This document shows, piece after piece, positions 19,133-27,968 of a DNA stretch of 37,898 nt. A model generated the notes under the pieces. It saw only the letters and a program-made list of their open reading frames with translations, was not told the DNA's origin and made no database searches. A program made the translations under genes and the position numbers. The DNA comes from Streptococcus pseudopneumoniae (GTDB lineage: Bacteria > Bacillota > Bacilli > Lactobacillales > Streptococcaceae). The stretch spans positions 13,373 through 51,270 of the forward strand of contig NZ_JUUO01000110.1 of the NCBI RefSeq assembly GCF_001074975.1. The letters are read 5' to 3'. Within the stretch, counting starts at the first letter, position 1. Each line of letters opens with the position of its first letter.

Positions 19133-21679
19133 ATGCAAGCAGTTGAACATTTTATTAAGCAATTTGTTCCTGAACACTATGATTTATTTTTAGACTTGAG
19201 TCGTGAGACCAAGACTTTTTCAGGAAAGGTGACCATTACGGGTCAAGCACATAGTGACCGTATTTCCCTCCACCAAAAAGACTTGGAAATCGCCACTGTA
19301 GAAGTTGCAGGTCAAGCTCGCCCATTTACAGTTGACCATGACAATGAAGCTCTTCATATAGAATTGGCTGGGGCTGGTCAAGTTGAATTGCTTCTTGCCT
19401 TTTCTGGTAAAATCACAGACAACATGACAGGGATTTATCCTTCATACTACACAGTTGATGGAGTCAAGAAGGAAGTCTTGTCTACTCAGTTCGAGAGTCA
19501 TTTTGCGCGTGAAGCCTTCCCATGTGTGGATGAGCCAGAAGCTAAAGCAACTTTTGACCTTTCTCTACGTTTTGACCAAGCAGAAGGTGAATTGGCCTTG
19601 TCAAACATGCCAGAGATTGACGTTGAAAACCGTAAGGAAACAGGTATCTGGAAGTTTAAGACAACACCTCGCATGTCTTCTTACTTGTTAGCATTTGTTG
19701 CGGGTGATTTGCAAGGTGTGACGGCTAAAACTAAAAACGGTACCCTCGTGGGTGTTTACTCAACCAAAGCTCATCCACTATCAAACCTTGATTTCTCATT
19801 GGATATCGCTGTTCGCTCAATCGAGTTTTACGAAGATTACTACGGAGTTAAGTACCCAATTCCTCAATCTCTCCACATCGCCCTTCCTGACTTTTCAGCT
19901 GGTGCTATGGAAAACTGGGGTCTCGTTACTTACCGTGAAGTTTACCTGGTTGTCGATGAGAACTCTACATTTGCTAGTCGTCAACAAGTTGCCCTTGTTG
20001 TGGCTCATGAATTGGCTCACCAATGGTTTGGTAACCTGGTAACTATGAAATGGTGGGATGACCTTTGGCTCAATGAAAGCTTCGCCAATATGATGGAGTA
20101 CGTCTGTGTGGATGCCATTGAGCCAAGCTGGAATATTTTTGAAGACTTCCAAACAGGTGGAGTACCTCACGCTCTTGAACGTGACGCGACTGATGGTGTT
20201 CAGTCTGTCCACGTCGAAGTTAAACATCCAGATGAAATCAATACGCTCTTTGATGGCGCTATCGTCTATGCCAAAGGAAGCCGCCTCATGCACATGCTTC
20301 GTCGTTGGCTAGGTGATGCCGATTTTGCTAAAGGTTTGCAGGCCTACTTTGAAAAACATCAATACAGCAATACAATTGGTCGTGACCTTTGGGATGCTCT
20401 TGGTCAAGCGTCTGGACGTGATGTTGCAGCCTTCATGGATTCTTGGTTGGAACAACCTGGTTATCCAGTTCTCACTGTCAAAGTTGAAAATGATGTCTTG
20501 AAGATTTCACAAAAACAATTCTTTATCGGTGAGCACGAAGATAAGAACCGTCTCTGGGTTGTGCCACTCAATAGCAACTGGAAAGGCTTGCCTGATACAC
20601 TTGAAACTGAAAGCATCGAAATTCCAGGCTACGCAGCCCTTCTTGCTGAAAATGAAGGAGCTCTTCGTTTCAATACTGAAAATACAGCCCATTACATTAC
20701 CGATTATCAAGGAGACTTGTTAGATGCTGTTCTTGCTGACCTAGTTGATCTTGATAACACAAGCAAATTGCAAATCGTCCAAGAACGTCGTTTGCTTGCT
20801 GAGGCAGGGCACATTTCTTATGCTGACTTGCTCCCAGTTCTTGATAAACTTGCTAAGGAAGAATCTTACCTTGTCGTTTCAGCTGTTTCTGAAGTCATTT
20901 CTGCCCTTGAGCGCTTTATCGATGAAGGAACAGAAGCTGAAAGAGCCTTCAAAGCCTTGATTGCTAAATTGGCTCGTCACAACTATGACTGTCTTGGTTT
21001 TGAAGCTAAAGACGGAGAATCAGATGAGGATGAGTTGGTTCGTCAGCTGGCTGTTTCTATGATGATTCGCTCAAATGATGCAGAAGCTAGTCAAGTCGCT
21101 AGCCAAATCTTCGAAGCCTACAAGGATCAGCTTGCAGGACTCCCAGCAGCTATTCGCTCACAAGTCCTTATCAATGAGATGAAACATCATGAGACCAAAG
21201 CCTTGTTAGCACTTTATCTTGATACTTATACGCACGCAACAGATGCTGTCTTTAAACGTCAGTTGGCAGCCGCTCTTGCCTATAGTAAAGATGCGGACAA
21301 TATCCAAACCTTGATTGCTTCTTGGAAGGACAAATTTGTGGTCAAACCGCAGGACTTGTCTGCTTGGTATTACCAATTCCTAGCTCACCAAGTAACTCAG
21401 GAAACAGCTTGGTCTTGGGCGCGTGAAAACTGGGCTTGGATTAAGGCAGCTCTTGGTGGAGATATGAGCTTTGATAGCTTTGTTATCCTTCCTGCACACG
21501 TATTTAAGACTCAGCAACGCTTGGCAGAGTACAAGGAATTCTTTGAGCCACAACTTTCTGACCTTGCTCTTAGCCGTAACATCGGTATGGGAATCAAGGA
21601 AATTGCAGCGCGTGTTGACTTGATTAACCGTGAAAAAGCTGCAGTGGAAGCAGTCGTTCTTCAATACGGAAATGTATAA
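19133..21679 (+). CDS. pepN: Aminopeptidase N (M1 family, lysyl/general aminopeptidase)
   Basis: A cytosolic zinc metallopeptidase that removes N-terminal residues from peptides, important for using imported oligopeptides. The 848-aa product has the exopeptidase motif 'GAMEN' (257-261), the zinc site 'HELAH' (292-296) with the third ligand E315 in 'NESFA', and a large C-terminal helical domain (ERAP1-like). The length is that of streptococcal and lactococcal PepN. The ATG follows 'AGGAGAAAACT'. It precedes ciaR, as I recall for pneumococcus. Confidence 0.97.
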   Translation: MQAVEHFIKQFVPEHYDLFLDLSRETKTFSGKVTITGQAHSDRISLHQKDLEIATVEVAGQARPFTVDHDNEALHIELAGAGQVELLLAFSGKITDNMTGIYPSYYTVDGVKKEVLSTQFESHFAREAFPCVDEPEAKATFDLSLRFDQAEGELALSNMPEIDVENRKETGIWKFKTTPRMSSYLLAFVAGDLQGVTAKTKNGTLVGVYSTKAHPLSNLDFSLDIAVRSIEFYEDYYGVKYPIPQSLHIALPDFSAGAMENWGLVTYREVYLVVDENSTFASRQQVALVVAHELAHQWFGNLVTMKWWDDLWLNESFANMMEYVCVDAIEPSWNIFEDFQTGGVPHALERDATDGVQSVHVEVKHPDEINTLFDGAIVYAKGSRLMHMLRRWLGDADFAKGLQAYFEKHQYSNTIGRDLWDALGQASGRDVAAFMDSWLEQPGYPVLTVKVENDVLKISQKQFFIGEHEDKNRLWVVPLNSNWKGLPDTLETESIEIPGYAALLAENEGALRFNTENTAHYITDYQGDLLDAVLADLVDLDNTSKLQIVQERRLLAEAGHISYADLLPVLDKLAKEESYLVVSAVSEVISALERFIDEGTEAERAFKALIAKLARHNYDCLGFEAKDGESDEDELVRQLAVSMMIRSNDAEASQVASQIFEAYKDQLAGLPAAIRSQVLINEMKHHETKALLALYLDTYTHATDAVFKRQLAAALAYSKDADNIQTLIASWKDKFVVKPQDLSAWYYQFLAHQVTQETAWSWARENWAWIKAALGGDMSFDSFVILPAHVFKTQQRLAEYKEFFEPQLSDLALSRNIGMGIKEIAARVDLINREKAAVEAVVLQYGNV

Positions 21680-21698
21680 ATAAGTCTAAAATAAAAAG

Positions 21699-21744
21699 AA
21701 AACTCAGCTATCTCATGTAAAATGCAGAAAGTTGAGTTTTTTTT
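21699..21744 (+). terminator. Terminator between pepN and ciaR
   Basis: Stem AAAACTCAGCT / AGTTGAGTTTT (10 of 11 pairs plus one G-U) with a 20-base loop and a continuing T-run. Its 3' end overlaps the start of the CiaR-type site in the ciaR promoter. Confidence 0.75.
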
Positions 21745-21763
21745 AAGGCAAATTTGGTATAAT
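21742..21763 (+). promoter_or_regulatory. ciaR promoter with CiaR-type direct repeat
   Basis: TGG-TATAAT (hexamer 21758-21763) is the extended -10. Just upstream is TTTAAG-N5-TTTGGT (21742-21758), close to the TTTAAG-N5-TTTAAG site published for pneumococcal CiaR, placed at the -35 position. Autoregulation is therefore likely; the second half-site is degenerate. Confidence 0.65.
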
Positions 21764-21787
21764 GGTTTTAATAAGGAGGAGTTTCTC

Positions 21788-22462
21788 ATGATAAAAATTT
21801 TATTAGTTGAGGATGACCTAGGTCTGTCAAATTCAGTATTTGACTTTTTAGACGATTTTGCAGATGTCATGCAGGTATTCGATGGGGAAGAAGGCCTCTA
21901 CGAAGCTGAAAGTGGCGTTTATGACTTGATTTTGCTCGATTTAATGTTACCTGAAAAAAATGGCTTCCAAGTCTTGAAAGAATTGCGTGAAAAGGGAATT
22001 ACGACTCCAGTTCTGATCATGACTGCCAAGGAAAGTTTGGATGACAAGGGACATGGATTTGAACTAGGAGCGGATGATTATCTGACCAAACCTTTCTACC
22101 TAGAAGAACTCAAAATGCGAATTCAAGCCCTTCTCAAACGTTCAGGTAAGTTTAATGAAAATACCTTGACTTATGGAAATATTGTAGTTAATTTGTCAAC
22201 AAATACCGTTAAGGTTGAAGATACTCCTGTCGAATTGCTTGGAAAAGAGTTTGATTTATTAGTTTATTTCCTTCAAAATCAAAATGTTATTTTGCCTAAG
22301 ACTCAGATTTTTGATCGTCTATGGGGATTTGATAGTGACACAACTATTTCGGTTGTCGAAGTTTATGTTTCAAAAGTCCGTAAGAAATTAAAAGGAACCA
22401 CTTTTGCAGAGAATTTGCAAACCTTGCGCAGTGTTGGGTATATTTTAAAAGATGTTCAGTAA
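21788..22462 (+). CDS. ciaR: Response regulator CiaR
   Basis: The OmpR-family response regulator of the CiaRH system, which in pneumococcus controls competence, beta-lactam tolerance, htrA and small RNAs. The 224-aa product has a receiver domain with acidic pair D9/D10, phospho-acceptor D51 in '[10 protein letters not shown]', T/K switch residues 'MTAKE' and 'TKPF', and a C-terminal winged helix. The ATG at 21788 follows AGGAGGAG; an in-frame start at 21722 lies inside the terminator and was rejected. Overlaps ciaH by 11 bases. Confidence 0.97.
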   Translation: MIKILLVEDDLGLSNSVFDFLDDFADVMQVFDGEEGLYEAESGVYDLILLDLMLPEKNGFQVLKELREKGITTPVLIMTAKESLDDKGHGFELGADDYLTKPFYLEELKMRIQALLKRSGKFNENTLTYGNIVVNLSTNTVKVEDTPVELLGKEFDLLVYFLQNQNVILPKTQIFDRLWGFDSDTTISVVEVYVSKVRKKLKGTTFAENLQTLRSVGYILKDVQ

Positions 22463-23786
22463 ACTAAAAAAAACATGGTATGCGGATGACTTTAGTTATT
22501 TTATCCGTAACTTTGGTGTCTTCACTCTGATTTTCTCCACTATGACCTTGATTATTTTACAGGTTATGCATTCAAGTCTCTATACTTCGGTGGATGATAA
22601 ACTTCATGGCTTGAGTAATAATCCTCAGGCAGTTATTCAGTTGGCGGTAAATAGGGCGACGGAAGAGATTAAAGATTTGGAGAATGCTGCTACAGATACT
22701 AGCAAGACTGATGTAAAACCAAATGTCAGTTCCAATACAGAAGTCATTCTTTTTGATAAGAATTTTACCCAGCTCCTTTCTGGAAATCGATTTTTGGGAT
22801 TGGATAAGATTAAGTTAGAGAAAAAAGAACTAGGCCATATCTACCAGATTCAGGTTTTTAATAGCTATGGACAAGAAGAAATCTATCGCATGATCTTGAT
22901 GGAAACGAATATCAGTTCGGTTTCAACCAATATCAAGTATGCTGCTGTCTTGATTAATACCAGTCAGTTGGAGCAGGCCAGTCAAAAGCATGAGCAATTG
23001 ATTGTCGTTGTGATGGCTAGTTTCTGGATTTTGTCTTTACTTGCCAGTCTCTATCTAGCTAGGGTCAGTGTTCGGCCCCTGCTTGAGAGCATGCAGAAGC
23101 AACAGTCCTTTGTGGAAAATGCCAGTCATGAGTTACGAACTCCACTTGCAGTTTTGCAAAATCGCTTAGAGACCCTTTTCCGTAAGCCTGAAGCTACCAT
23201 TATGGATGTGAGCGAAAGCATTGCATCGAGTTTGGAAGAAGTCCGAAATATGCGGTTTTTGACGACGAACTTGTTGAATTTAGCTCGAAGAGATGATGGG
23301 ATTAAGCCTGAACTTGGAGAAGTTCCAACTAGCTTTTTGAATACAACTTTCACAAACTATGAGATGATTGCTTCGGAAAATGATCGTGTCTTCCGTTTTG
23401 AAAATCGTATCCATCGAACGATTGTCACAGATCAGCTCCTTTTGAAACAGCTGATGACCATCCTATTTGATAATGCAGTTAAGTATACTGAAGAGGATGG
23501 TGAAATTGATTTTGTGATTTCAGCGACTGACCGTAATCTGTATTTACTTGTTTCTGATAATGGAGTCGGTATTTCAGCAGAAGATAAGAAGAAAATTTTT
23601 GATCGTTTTTATCGAGTAGACAAGGCTAGAACTCGTCAAAAAGGAGGTTTTGGTTTAGGATTATCACTGGCCAAGCAGATTGTAGATGCCTTAAAAGGAA
23701 CCATTACTGTTAAAGATAATAAACCAAAAGGAACAATCTTTGAAGTGAAGATTGCCATTCAGACACCATCTAAAAAGAAAAAATAA
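22452..23786 (+). CDS. ciaH: Sensor histidine kinase CiaH
   Basis: The membrane sensor partner of CiaR. The 444-aa product has a membrane helix near 18-40, an extracytoplasmic sensor region, a second helix near 183-203, and the dimerisation box '[13 protein letters not shown]' with H226 and T230. T230 is the residue whose change to proline defines a known cefotaxime-resistant pneumococcal mutant; it is threonine here. The ATP-binding domain has 'LFDNAVKYT', 'VSDNGVGI' and '[13 protein letters not shown]'. It overlaps ciaR, so the pair is one transcript. Confidence 0.97.
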   Translation: MFSKLKKTWYADDFSYFIRNFGVFTLIFSTMTLIILQVMHSSLYTSVDDKLHGLSNNPQAVIQLAVNRATEEIKDLENAATDTSKTDVKPNVSSNTEVILFDKNFTQLLSGNRFLGLDKIKLEKKELGHIYQIQVFNSYGQEEIYRMILMETNISSVSTNIKYAAVLINTSQLEQASQKHEQLIVVVMASFWILSLLASLYLARVSVRPLLESMQKQQSFVENASHELRTPLAVLQNRLETLFRKPEATIMDVSESIASSLEEVRNMRFLTTNLLNLARRDDGIKPELGEVPTSFLNTTFTNYEMIASENDRVFRFENRIHRTIVTDQLLLKQLMTILFDNAVKYTEEDGEIDFVISATDRNLYLLVSDNGVGISAEDKKKIFDRFYRVDKARTRQKGGFGLGLSLAKQIVDALKGTITVKDNKPKGTIFEVKIAIQTPSKKKK

Positions 23787-23815
23787 AAATATCGCTCCGG
23801 TTGGGGCGATATTTT
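23786..23815. terminator. Bidirectional terminator between ciaH and the DUF3270 gene
   Basis: A 13-bp stem AAAATATCGCTCC / GGGGCGATATTTT (one G-U) directly follows ciaH. A-rich and T-rich flanks let it work for both convergent genes, although the T-run on the plus strand is only four bases. Confidence 0.75.
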
Positions 23816-23819
23816 GGAT

Positions 23820-24107
23820 TTATCTTTTTAGTTTTCGTTTGATGATAGAGCGTTGGATTTTTAGAACAAGTAAGCTGGATCCGATTGCTGCGACAAAGGC
23901 AAGAGCAGTTGATAGCTTTAACGCCAAAAAGATAAAACTAAAGATAGCAATACAGATACAAAAAACAGCGACATTAACAAAAAATAGGATTTCTTGAAAA
24001 CTGGTATCAGATTGTGATTCGGGCGCATAATCCTGATAGCGAGGAAGTTGCTGGTTTAATTCTTCTTGATAGTCTACCTCATATGATTTTAATTTTTTTA
24101 CGGACAT
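23820..24107 (-). CDS. DUF3270-family small membrane protein
   Basis: The 95-aa product has a polar N-terminal half and two adjacent hydrophobic segments (about residues 40-65 and 67-83), ending with a basic tail 'RSIIKRKLKR'. It fits the streptococcal DUF3270 family, found convergent to ciaRH in pneumococcus as I recall. No function is known. The start follows AAGGAGAG; a TGA-TAAAAT extended -10 is at 24134-24139 on the minus strand. Confidence 0.75.
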   Translation of the reverse strand: MSVKKLKSYEVDYQEELNQQLPRYQDYAPESQSDTSFQEILFFVNVAVFCICIAIFSFIFLALKLSTALAFVAAIGSSLLVLKIQRSIIKRKLKR

Positions 24108-24211
24108 GGTTCTCTCCTTAACAGTACATACCTATTTTATCATTTTTTTAGCAGAGAATTATTACAGAAAGGTTACAAAAAGAATAAAGTGCTTTTTCAA
24201 AATCAATTTTC

Positions 24212-24240
24212 TTGACACCATAGTGTGAAAATGATAGGAT
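24212..24240 (+). promoter_or_regulatory. Promoter with overlapping palindromic operator candidate
   Basis: A perfect TTGACA (24212-24217), 17-base spacer, and TGA-TAGGAT (24235-24240). The -35 is embedded in the imperfect palindrome TTGACAC-CATA-GTGTGAA (24212-24229, arms 6 of 7). That is a natural place for a repressor of the ABC exporter downstream. The GACAC..GTGT core recalls the HrtR operator of lactococcal heme exporters, by memory only. Confidence 0.6.
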
Positions 24241-24246
24241 GAATAA

Positions 24247-24399
24247 ATACCTAATGCTTATTAATATTTACAATTAATTATATTTTTAAGTAAATAATTC
24301 ATTTTTATAAAAAATATTTACTTATTTTCTTGATTTTATTTAATTTGATTAGTGAGATTTGTTTGGAATACAGAGACAGATTTTCTGTCTCCTATTTTT
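24247..24399 (+). ncRNA. Structured leader or small RNA before the ABC exporter
   Basis: About 150 very AT-rich bases follow the promoter. They contain an inverted repeat AAGTAAATA / TATTTACTT extended by one T-A pair (24287-24324) and end in a terminator-like hairpin GAGACAGA / TCTGTCTC followed by CTATTTTT (24373-24399). The permease start is 54 bases later. The segment could be an attenuated leader or a free small RNA. No coding frame is convincing. Confidence 0.45.
24371..24399 (+). terminator. Terminator-like hairpin inside the leader of the ABC exporter operon
   Basis: Stem GAGACAGA / TCTGTCTC, loop TTT, then CTATTTTT. There is no plus-strand gene between ciaH and this hairpin, so it would end only the leader transcript. 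Confidence 0.65.
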
Positions 24400-24452
24400 A
24401 TAGTAGTGGGGTATCTCATTGATACCTCTTGGAAAAGTTAAAGGAGATAAGA

Positions 24453-25508
24453 ATGTATCTTGCTATCAAAGAAATATTACAGAACAAACTTCGATATAGT
24501 TTGATTCTAACCACTATTTTTCTCATTGCTTTTATGGTCTTTTTTATGACCAGTCTAGCTCTTGGTCTTGTGCGAAACAACCGGGCTGCTATTGACAATT
24601 GGCAAGCGGCGGGTGTGGTTTTATCTGACTACGCAAATGATAATTTGACAGCATCTTTTATTCCTGAAAAGGATTATAAGGAAAAGAGATCTGAGGAGGC
24701 CGCTCCACTGGGTTATATGTTCGCTGTGACAAATCTAGTCGATGATAGTGAAAAGGTCAATGTTTCCATCTTTGCTCAAGAGTGGGACGATTTTATCTCT
24801 CCTAGTTTGACGGAGGGACGGTATCCTGAAAGCGATGATGAGGTTGTCGTAGATCAGTCCTTTGAAAACTATGGAATTAAGCTAGGTGATGCCATTCAGC
24901 TCAATGGAAGCGAGGGAAGTTACAAGATTGTAGGTCTGACTCAAGGAAATAAGTTTTTCACAGAGCCTGTTGTCTTTACGAGTCTGACAACTTATTGGAC
25001 CTTACAAGGGACCTTGAAAGCTAATCGTGCCATCTCTGCCTTGGTATTAAAAAATGACATAGAAGTGGTCGGAGATGGACTGAAACAGATCTCTGTTCCA
25101 AAAATGATTTCGAAAATTCCTGGTTACACACCTCAAGTTAATGTATTTTCAGGAATGATTATCGCTATGATTGTTATAACAGGTTTGATTGTTGGTATTT
25201 TTGTTTATATCATTACCATACAAAAGCTAGGACTTTATGGAATTATGCGGGCTCAGGGAATACAGATTAAAACCATTGTATGGTCTCTGTTCTGTCAGAT
25301 CTTGCTTCTATCTGGTATGGGGATTGCTTTATCCTTGCTTGCTATCGGAGGAGTGATTTTGCTCTTACCAGCTACCTTCTTTTTCTACCCAAGTTGGATA
25401 GCCTACTCGATTCTAAGCTCGGTTATTTGCTTGATGGCTCTTCTTGGTGGTGTCATTTCTCTCCCACGCTTGCTAAAGGTGGACCCTATTACTGCGATTG
25501 CAGAATGA
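24453..25508 (+). CDS. FtsX-type ABC transporter permease (HrtB-like)
   Basis: The 351-aa product has one N-terminal membrane helix (about 16-39), a long extracytoplasmic domain (about 45-235), and three C-terminal helices (about 237-260, 285-310, 320-345), the MacB/FtsX-type layout. The opening 'MYLAIKEILQNKLRYSLI' and overall size resemble HrtB, the permease of heme-efflux systems, but similar proteins have other substrates. The ATG at 24453 follows AAAGGAGATAAGA. It lies 13 bases before its ATPase partner. Confidence 0.82.
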   Translation: MYLAIKEILQNKLRYSLILTTIFLIAFMVFFMTSLALGLVRNNRAAIDNWQAAGVVLSDYANDNLTASFIPEKDYKEKRSEEAAPLGYMFAVTNLVDDSEKVNVSIFAQEWDDFISPSLTEGRYPESDDEVVVDQSFENYGIKLGDAIQLNGSEGSYKIVGLTQGNKFFTEPVVFTSLTTYWTLQGTLKANRAISALVLKNDIEVVGDGLKQISVPKMISKIPGYTPQVNVFSGMIIAMIVITGLIVGIFVYIITIQKLGLYGIMRAQGIQIKTIVWSLFCQILLLSGMGIALSLLAIGGVILLLPATFFFYPSWIAYSILSSVICLMALLGGVISLPRLLKVDPITAIAE

Positions 25509-25521
25509 TAAGGAGAATAGT

Positions 25522-26208
25522 ATGACAGCATTGATAGAAATGAATCAAGTGACAAAAACGTACGGGGAAGGAAAGATGAAAGTCGTAGCTCTGCATGAGA
25601 CGAATTTTCAGCTAAATGCGGGAGAGTTCGTGGCTATTGTTGGGCCTTCAGGTTCTGGAAAGACGACTTTTCTAACGACTCTAGGACAACTTCAGGAAGC
25701 ATCGAGTGGAAAGATTTTAGTCAAGGGGAAGGAAACAGGCAGTCTGACGGAGAAGGAGAAAACGAACCTCCGTTTTAGAGAGTTTGGCTTCATTCTTCAG
25801 GCTTCAAACTTAATTCCTTTTCTAACGGTCAAGGAACAGCTGGATTTGATTGACAGACTGGATAAGGGAAAAAATAGTAAAAGTGATCGAAAAGAGCTGT
25901 TTGACTTGTTGGATTTGGAAAAAGTACAAAATCAGTATCCCAAGGCTTTATCAGGTGGTGAACGTCAACGTGCGGCGATTGCTAGGGCGCTTTACAACAA
26001 TCCTAGCATCGTACTGGCAGATGAGCCTACAGCTAGTCTTGATACAGAGCGGGCTTACCAAGTAACGGATATGTTGGCTTCAATTGCCCATGAGCAAGGA
26101 AGAGGTGTTGTCATGATTACACATGATACACGCCTTCTTGATAAGGTTGACCGAGTTTATGTAATGAGTGATGGAAACTTGGTTGAAGAAAAATGTAAAC
26201 AAATATAA
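25522..26208 (+). CDS. ABC transporter ATP-binding protein (LolD/MacB/HrtA type)
   Basis: The 228-aa ATPase has Walker A 'GPSGSGKTT' (41-49), Q-loop 'ILQASNLIPFLTV', signature 'LSGGERQR' (143-150), Walker B 'IVLADEPTASLD' and the H-loop 'MITHD'. The Asn-Leu after the Q-loop and the overall size are typical of ATPases paired with FtsX-type permeases. The ATG at 25522 follows AAGGAGAATAGT; an in-frame start eight codons upstream overlaps the permease gene and lacks a ribosome-binding site. Confidence 0.93.
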   Translation: MTALIEMNQVTKTYGEGKMKVVALHETNFQLNAGEFVAIVGPSGSGKTTFLTTLGQLQEASSGKILVKGKETGSLTEKEKTNLRFREFGFILQASNLIPFLTVKEQLDLIDRLDKGKNSKSDRKELFDLLDLEKVQNQYPKALSGGERQRAAIARALYNNPSIVLADEPTASLDTERAYQVTDMLASIAHEQGRGVVMITHDTRLLDKVDRVYVMSDGNLVEEKCKQI

Positions 26209-26304
26209 AATATAGTGAATTGACAGATATTTTTCTAAAACGTTAGACCTGAAAAATGCACCGGTTCTACGTAGTAAATTGATAAGTTATATAGATTTTG
26301 ATGA

Positions 26305-26426
26305 GGTTGGACTAAAACTCAATTTTAAGAAAAATAAAGTAAATATTCCCACAAAAAATGTATAGTCTCAAGTTTTTTCAAGACTTGACTATGCGTTTTT
26401 TAATTTTAAAGACTTTTTCCCAGCCT
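26305..26426 (+). repeat. Second SPRITE-like repeat with terminator hairpin
   Basis: Related to 15810-15935: 'AAAACTCAATTT', a stem TATAGTC.CAAG / CTTGACTATG followed by CGTTTTTT, then 'AAAGACTTTTTCCCAGCCTCC'. Likely terminates the ABC operon. The 26209-26304 stretch before it shows nothing recognisable. Confidence 0.6.
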
Positions 26427-26436
26427 CCTTATTTCT

Positions 26437-26551
26437 AACTTCAAAACGGTGTTTTGATCTGACTTCATCAGTTTTATTGCCAACCTTAAAACTCTACTTT
26501 GAGCAACCTGCATCTAGTTTTATAGCTGGTTCTTTGATTTTTATTGAGTAT
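26437..26551 (+). repeat. Degenerate BOX element (boxB-boxC, boxA mostly lost)
   Basis: Contains CTGACTTCATCAG, then CAACCT.AAA..., 'TTTGAGCAACCTGC', and ends 'TCTTTGATTTTTATTGAGTAT', matching the minus-strand reading of the complete BOX at 15962-16113. The boxA half is nearly absent. Its end lies just before the metK promoter. Confidence 0.7.
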
Positions 26552-26576
26552 ATGGACTGCAAATTGCGCTAAAAAA

Positions 26577-26585
26577 TGATATAAT
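26577..26585 (+). promoter_or_regulatory. Extended -10 promoter of metK
   Basis: TGA-TATAAT with hexamer at 26580-26585; the predicted start is about 26592, giving a leader of about 100 bases. Confidence 0.7.
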
Positions 26586-26591
26586 GGTGAA

Positions 26592-26690
26592 GTTATATGG
26601 TCCCGATAAGGTGGTAGGTTTTGATTGCAAACACTCTTTCTATCAGTACTTTGTAACTCTATAACACTATTTTTAAGGGGGGACATTTTT
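26592..26690 (+). promoter_or_regulatory. SMK-box (SAM-III) riboswitch of metK
   Basis: The leader contains GTCCC (26600-26604), complementary to GGGAC (26680-26684) that overlaps the Shine-Dalgarno GGGGGG (26677-26682). It also has 'TTTGTAACTCTATAA' (26650-26664), which resembles the conserved core I remember for this class. SMK boxes in Lactobacillales bind S-adenosylmethionine and hide the ribosome-binding site of metK. Position, gene and anti-Shine-Dalgarno pairing all agree. Confidence 0.82.
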
Positions 26691-27881
26691 ATGTCAGAAC
26701 GTAAATTATTCACGTCTGAATCTGTATCTGAGGGGCATCCGGATAAGATCGCAGACCAAATTTCAGATGCTATCTTGGATGCTATTTTAGCAAAGGATCC
26801 AGAGGCACACGTTGCTGCTGAGACAGCGGTTTATACTGGCTCAGTTCATGTATTTGGTGAAATTTCAACTACAGCTTATGTAGATATTAATCGTGTGGTT
26901 CGTGATACCATTGCAGAGATTGGTTATACCAATACAGAATATGGATTTTCTGCTGAAACGGTGGGAGTACACCCATCTTTGGTGGAGCAATCACCAGATA
27001 TTGCTCAAGGTGTTAACGAAGCCTTGGAGGTTCGTGGGAATGCAGATCAAGATCCACTTGATTTGATTGGAGCTGGAGACCAAGGTCTCATGTTTGGTTT
27101 TGCGGTAGATGAAACAGAAGAACTCATGCCACTTCCAATCTCACTCAGTCACAAGTTGGTTCGTCGTTTATCAGAGCTTCGTAAGTCTGGTGAAATCAGC
27201 TATCTTCGTCCAGATGCTAAATCTCAAGTTACAGTTGAATATGATGAAAATGACCAGCCAGTGCGCGTGGATACAGTCGTTATTTCTACTCAGCATGATC
27301 CAGAAGTTAGCAATGAACAAATCCATCAAGATGTGATTGACAAGGTCATCAAAGAAGTTATTCCATCTTCTTATCTTGATGATAAGACAAAATTCTTTAT
27401 CAATCCGACAGGTCGTTTTGTAATCGGTGGTCCTCAAGGGGACTCAGGTTTGACTGGTCGTAAGATTATCGTAGATACTTATGGTGGCTACTCTCGTCAT
27501 GGTGGTGGTGCCTTCTCTGGTAAGGATGCGACTAAGGTGGATCGTTCAGCTTCTTATGCAGCTCGCTACATTGCAAAGAATATCGTTGCAGCAGGTCTTG
27601 CAAAGAAAGCAGAAGTGCAATTGGCTTATGCTATCGGTGTTGCCCAGCCTGTTTCTGTCCGTATTGATACTTTTGGTACAGGAACAGTAGCTGAAAGCAA
27701 ACTTGAAAAAGCGGCTCGTCAAATCTTTGACCTTCGTCCTGCAGGAATTATCCAAATGCTTGACCTTAAACGTCCAATCTACCGTCAAACAGCGGCTTAC
27801 GGACACATGGGACGTACAGATATTGATCTTCCATGGGAACGCTTGGACAAGGTAGAAGCCTTGAAAGAAGCTGTAAAATAA
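26691..27881 (+). CDS. metK: S-adenosylmethionine synthase
   Basis: Makes S-adenosylmethionine from methionine and ATP. The 396-aa product has '[18 protein letters not shown]', the ATP-binding 'GAGDQG' hexapeptide, '[21 protein letters not shown]' (two separate conserved blocks) and '[17 protein letters not shown]'. The ATG at 26691 follows the AAGGGGGGAC site of the riboswitch; an upstream TTG at 26625 is inside the riboswitch and was rejected. Confidence 0.98.
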   Translation: MSERKLFTSESVSEGHPDKIADQISDAILDAILAKDPEAHVAAETAVYTGSVHVFGEISTTAYVDINRVVRDTIAEIGYTNTEYGFSAETVGVHPSLVEQSPDIAQGVNEALEVRGNADQDPLDLIGAGDQGLMFGFAVDETEELMPLPISLSHKLVRRLSELRKSGEISYLRPDAKSQVTVEYDENDQPVRVDTVVISTQHDPEVSNEQIHQDVIDKVIKEVIPSSYLDDKTKFFINPTGRFVIGGPQGDSGLTGRKIIVDTYGGYSRHGGGAFSGKDATKVDRSASYAARYIAKNIVAAGLAKKAEVQLAYAIGVAQPVSVRIDTFGTGTVAESKLEKAARQIFDLRPAGIIQMLDLKRPIYRQTAAYGHMGRTDIDLPWERLDKVEALKEAVK

Positions 27882-27887
27882 AATCTT

Positions 27888-27909
27888 AAGAGGGGATTTC
27901 CCCTCTTTT
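27888..27909 (+). terminator. Terminator of metK
   Basis: Perfect 8-bp stem AAGAGGGG / CCCCTCTT with loop ATTT, ending in TT; starts 6 bases after the stop codon. The T-run is short. Confidence 0.8.
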
Positions 27910-27933
27910 AATATACTATTTCCTTCAAAATCA

Positions 27934-27962
27934 TTGAAATTATAGCTTGAATTTGATATGAT
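27934..27962 (+). promoter_or_regulatory. pgdA promoter placed for a leaderless mRNA
   Basis: TTGAAA (27934-27939), 17-base spacer ending TGA, then TATGAT (27957-27962). Only six bases separate the -10 from the ATG at 27969, so transcription should start at or next to the initiation codon. No Shine-Dalgarno sequence is possible. Confidence 0.65.
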
Positions 27963-27968
27963 AGTCCT

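Noticed and set aside
23752..23997. Plus-strand open frame of 81 codons after ciaH
   Set aside because: It overlaps the end of ciaH, runs through the terminator and is antisense to the DUF3270 gene.
24427..24452. Upstream TTG start for the ABC permease
   Set aside because: The ATG at 24453 has an ideal AAAGGAG site; the TTG has none.
26625..26690. N-terminal extension of MetK
   Set aside because: The extension would be encoded by the riboswitch itself and is absent from the family.
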